From contig NZ_VOIW01000001.1 of the NCBI RefSeq assembly GCF_009659625.1, positions 992,001-1,056,000 of the forward strand: DNA of 64,000 nt. The letters run 5' to 3'. Under the pieces are notes generated by a model. The model saw nothing but the letters and a program-made list of their open reading frames with translations, was not told the origin of the DNA and ran no database searches. The stretch comes from Pseudomonas haemolytica. GTDB lineage: Bacteria; Pseudomonadota; Gammaproteobacteria; Pseudomonadales; Pseudomonadaceae. Within the stretch, counting starts at the first letter, position 1. Each line of letters begins with the position of its first letter. Below are positions 61,550 through 64,000 of this stretch, piece by piece. A program made the position numbers and the translations under genes.

Positions 61550-62643
61550 TGTCTGAGCAAGAACTCAAGGCCCTGCGCGTACGCATTGACAGCCTGGACG
61601 AAAAAGTCCTGGAGCTGATCAGTGAGCGCGCGCGCTGCGCCCAGGAAGTGGCACGGGTGAAAATGGCGTCCCTGGCGGAAGGCGAAGTGCCGGTGTTCTA
61701 CCGGCCTGAACGCGAAGCCCAGGTGCTCAAGCGCGTGATGGAGCGCAACAAGGGGCCATTGGGTAACGAAGAGATGGCGCGGTTGTTCCGTGAAATCATG
61801 TCGTCGTGCCTGGCCCTTGAGCAGCCACTGAAAGTCGCCTATCTCGGCCCTGAAGGCACCTTCACCCAGGCGGCGGCCATGAAGCACTTCGGCCACGCGG
61901 TTATCAGCAAACCGATGGCAGCTATCGACGAAGTGTTCCGTGAAGTAGCGGCCGGCGCGGTGAATTTTGGCGTGGTGCCGGTGGAAAACTCCACCGAAGG
62001 CGCGGTCAACCACACGCTGGACAGCTTCCTCGAGCACGACATGGTGATCTGTGGCGAAGTCGAGCTGCGTATCCACCACCACCTGCTGGTGGGTGAGAAC
62101 ACCAAGACCGACAGCATCAGCCGTATCTACTCCCACGCCCAGTCCTTGGCCCAGTGTCGCAAGTGGCTGGATGCGCATTACCCGAATGTCGAGCGCGTGG
62201 CGGTCTCCAGTAACGCTGAGGCCGCCAAGCGGGTCAAGGGTGAGTGGAACTCGGCGGCGATTGCCGGTGATATGGCTGCGGGCCTGTATGGCCTGACGCG
62301 CCTGGCCGAAAAGATCGAGGACCGCCCGGACAACTCCACGCGCTTTTTGATGATCGGCAGTCAGGAAGTGCCGCCAACCGGCGACGACAAGACCTCGATC
62401 ATCGTCTCCATGAGCAACAAGCCCGGCGCGCTGCATGAGCTGCTGGTGCCGTTCCACGATAACGGGATTGACCTGACGCGCATCGAGACTCGTCCTTCGC
62501 GCAGCGGTAAATGGACTTATGTGTTCTTTATCGACTTCATCGGCCATCACCGCGACCCGCTGGTCAAGGGCGTGCTGGAGAAAATCAGTCAGGAAGCCGT
62601 GGCACTCAAGGTGCTGGGCTCCTACCCGAAAGCGGTTCTGTGA
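61549..62643 (+). CDS. pheA: Bifunctional chorismate mutase / prephenate dehydratase (P-protein)
   Basis: 364 aa. Residues about 1-90: chorismate mutase, AroQ type (LKALRVRIDSLDEKVLELIS, ERARCAQEVARVK). About 95-275: prephenate dehydratase (VAYLGPEGTFTQAAAMKHFG, GVVPVENSTEGAVNHTLD, NSTRFLMIG). From about 285: ACT domain with GALHELL and ESRPSR-like ETRPSRSGKW for phenylalanine feedback. It is coupled to serC and followed by hisC after 9 nt. Confidence 0.96.
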   Translation: MSEQELKALRVRIDSLDEKVLELISERARCAQEVARVKMASLAEGEVPVFYRPEREAQVLKRVMERNKGPLGNEEMARLFREIMSSCLALEQPLKVAYLGPEGTFTQAAAMKHFGHAVISKPMAAIDEVFREVAAGAVNFGVVPVENSTEGAVNHTLDSFLEHDMVICGEVELRIHHHLLVGENTKTDSISRIYSHAQSLAQCRKWLDAHYPNVERVAVSSNAEAAKRVKGEWNSAAIAGDMAAGLYGLTRLAEKIEDRPDNSTRFLMIGSQEVPPTGDDKTSIIVSMSNKPGALHELLVPFHDNGIDLTRIETRPSRSGKWTYVFFIDFIGHHRDPLVKGVLEKISQEAVALKVLGSYPKAVL

Positions 62644-62652
62644 GGCTTTGAC

Positions 62653-63765
62653 ATGAGTGGCAACTTCCTCGCCCTGGCGCAGCCGGGCGTGCAACAACTC
62701 TCGCCTTACGTTCCAGGCAAGCCTGTGGACGAACTGGCCCGTGAGTTGAATCTGGATCCGTCCCAAATCGTCAAGCTGGCGAGTAACGAAAACCCGCTGG
62801 GCCCGAGCCCTAAAGTAGTGGCGGCGATTCGTGAAGAATTGGCTGAATTGACCCGTTACCCCGATGGCAACGGCTTTGCGCTCAAGTCCCTGTTGGCGAG
62901 CAAGTGTCGGGTCGAACTGGATCAGGTGACGTTGGGCAATGGCTCCAACGACATCCTTGAGTTGGTCGGTCGTGCCTACCTGGCGCCTGGGCTGAATGCC
63001 GTGTTCAGCGAGCATGCCTTTGCGGTCTACCCGATTGTCACCCAGGCCGTGGGGGCTGATGCCCGTGTCATTCCCGCGAAAGACTGGGGCCATGACCTGC
63101 CGGCGATGCTGGCGGCAATCGATGCGCAAACCCGCGTGGTGTTTATCGCCAACCCGAACAACCCGACTGGCACCTGGTTCGATGAGCAGGCGCTGAATGA
63201 ATTCCTGCAGGATGTGCCGGAGCATGTGCTGGTAGTGCTCGACGAAGCCTATATCGAGTACGCCGAAGGCAGCGACCTGCCGGATGGTTTGGATTTCCTG
63301 GCAGCGTACCCGAACCTGCTGGTGTCGCGTACGTTCTCCAAGGCCTATGGCCTGGCTTCGCTGCGGGTTGGCTACGGCTTGTCCACGGCGGTAGTTGCCG
63401 ACGTGCTGAACCGCGTGCGTCAACCGTTCAACGTCAACAGCCTGGCCCTGGCGGCCGCCTGTGCGGCGGTGAAGGATGCCGAATACCTGGAAGAAGGGCG
63501 TCGCATCAACGAAAGCGGCATGCTGCAATTGCAGGAAGGCTTTCGCGAGTTGGGCCTGGGCTGGATTCCGTCCAAGGGCAACTTTATCTGTGTCGACCTC
63601 GGCCAAGTAGCTGCGCCGGTATTCCAGGGCTTGCTGCGCGAAGGCGTGATCGTGCGCCCGGTGGCCAACTACGGTATGCCGAACCACCTGCGAATCACCA
63701 TCGGTTTGCCGGCTGAGAACAGCCGTTTCCTCGAGGCGCTGGCCAAGGTTCTGGCCCGTGGTTGA
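62653..63765 (+). CDS. hisC: Histidinol-phosphate / aromatic aminotransferase (HisC type, second copy)
   Basis: 370 aa. It is a class I/II PLP aminotransferase of HisC type: KLASNENPLGPSPKVVAAI, LGNGSNDILELVGRAYL, IANPNNPTGTWF, VLDEAYIEYAEG and SRTFSKAYGLASLRVGYG with the PLP lysine, RPVANYGMPNHLRITIG. Placed between pheA and tyrA, it likely works on phenylpyruvate or hydroxyphenylpyruvate as well as imidazole-acetol phosphate; that is inferred from the operon. It ends inside the start of tyrA. Confidence 0.92.
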   Translation: MSGNFLALAQPGVQQLSPYVPGKPVDELARELNLDPSQIVKLASNENPLGPSPKVVAAIREELAELTRYPDGNGFALKSLLASKCRVELDQVTLGNGSNDILELVGRAYLAPGLNAVFSEHAFAVYPIVTQAVGADARVIPAKDWGHDLPAMLAAIDAQTRVVFIANPNNPTGTWFDEQALNEFLQDVPEHVLVVLDEAYIEYAEGSDLPDGLDFLAAYPNLLVSRTFSKAYGLASLRVGYGLSTAVVADVLNRVRQPFNVNSLALAAACAAVKDAEYLEEGRRINESGMLQLQEGFRELGLGWIPSKGNFICVDLGQVAAPVFQGLLREGVIVRPVANYGMPNHLRITIGLPAENSRFLEALAKVLARG

Positions 63766-64000
63766 TGTCACTGCATTGCAACCTGCTGTGCCTATGATCG
63801 GTCGCCTGGTGGTAGTGGGCCTGGGGTTGATCGGTGGCTCCTTCGCCAAAGGCCTGCGGGAAAGCGGGCTGTGTGGCGAAGTTGTGGGTGTGGACCTGGA
63901 CCCGCAGTCGCGCAAGTTGGCGGTGGAGTTGGGTGTGGTGGACCGCTGTGAGGCGGACCTGGCCATCGCTTGCCAAGGCGCGGACGTGATCCAGCTCGCC
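63758..64000 (+). CDS. tyrA: Prephenate dehydrogenase (TyrA) part of a likely TyrA-AroA fusion, 5' end only
   Basis: 81 codons to the window edge. The NAD-binding start is MIGRLVVVGLGLIGGSFAKG, then GEVVGVDLDPQSRKLAVELG. GTG 63758 has AAGG upstream and overlaps the hisC stop; ATG 63794 is the other option and has no clear ribosome site. In Pseudomonas this gene is usually fused to aroA (EPSP synthase), which would lie beyond the window. Confidence 0.85.
   Translation, partial: MVDVTALQPAVPMIGRLVVVGLGLIGGSFAKGLRESGLCGEVVGVDLDPQSRKLAVELGVVDRCEADLAIACQGADVIQLA

Noticed and set aside
61546..63966. 806-codon open frame on the minus strand opposite pheA-hisC
   Set aside because: Spans the reverse of several certain genes; composition is typical of antisense frames in GC-rich DNA.

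Overview
The window reads as a Pseudomonas chromosome of the P. fluorescens group. Support comes from the high GC content, the block mtaD-ubiG-mupP-yciK / mtnA / gyrA-serC-pheA-hisC-tyrA in the order known from Pseudomonas, DUF6124-like and punR/punC homologues, and many copies of the GTGGGAGGGGGCTTGCTCCC-type REP/REPIN repeat. No tRNA, rRNA or CRISPR array was seen.

Region 1 (1-10.7 kb) is the packaging, head, lysis and early tail part of a P2-like (phiCTX-like) prophage. On the minus strand lie O-N-M-L-X, two holin-like genes, an endolysin, two small paralogous genes of unknown function, nested spanin genes, R, S, V and the start of W, which is cut by the window edge. On the plus strand lie P and Q. 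Two copies of one 21-bp dyad sit where P2 has its late promoters. They are probably sites for an Ogr/Delta-type activator.

Region 2 (10.7-27.3 kb) is accessory DNA. Directly beyond Q, where P2 carries tin/old, are a Dam-type methylase, an SRAP (YedK/HMCES) protein and two proteins sharing a small unknown domain, one of them behind a perfect LexA box. No integrase, repressor or replication genes follow. Next come an array of AGTAAT half-sites, a tiny twin-repeat protein, a PD-(D/E)XK nuclease-like protein, an M15-like peptidase, two acetyltransferases, a LysE/LysR pair, an SDR/AraC pair, a TonB-dependent receptor with a signalling domain, a transposase scrap and a second UbiB-like kinase.

Region 3 (27.3-44.2 kb) is mostly ordinary chromosome: a broken DUF6124-like gene, a lipoprotein, an MFS exporter, mqo, a VapBC-type toxin-antitoxin pair, ppnN, an LpxO-like hydroxylase, fabV, a HAD phosphatase, and LysR/ArgD-like genes. 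It ends with a purine cluster: punR-punC, a Tsx-type porin and an NCS2 nucleobase permease.

Region 4 (44.2-52.4 kb) is the most striking system. A PipR-type LuxR solo is flanked by two proline iminopeptidase genes and followed by a complete peptide-type ABC importer. A 20-bp lux-box-like dyad precedes each iminopeptidase gene. This matches the plant-signal-sensing PipR system described in a Populus endophytic Pseudomonas.

Region 5 (52.4-64 kb) is core metabolism: yciK, mupP, ubiG, mtaD, mtnA, gyrA, serC, pheA, hisC and the start of tyrA-aroA. REP elements appear only from 28 kb onward, which marks the boundary between accessory and core DNA.
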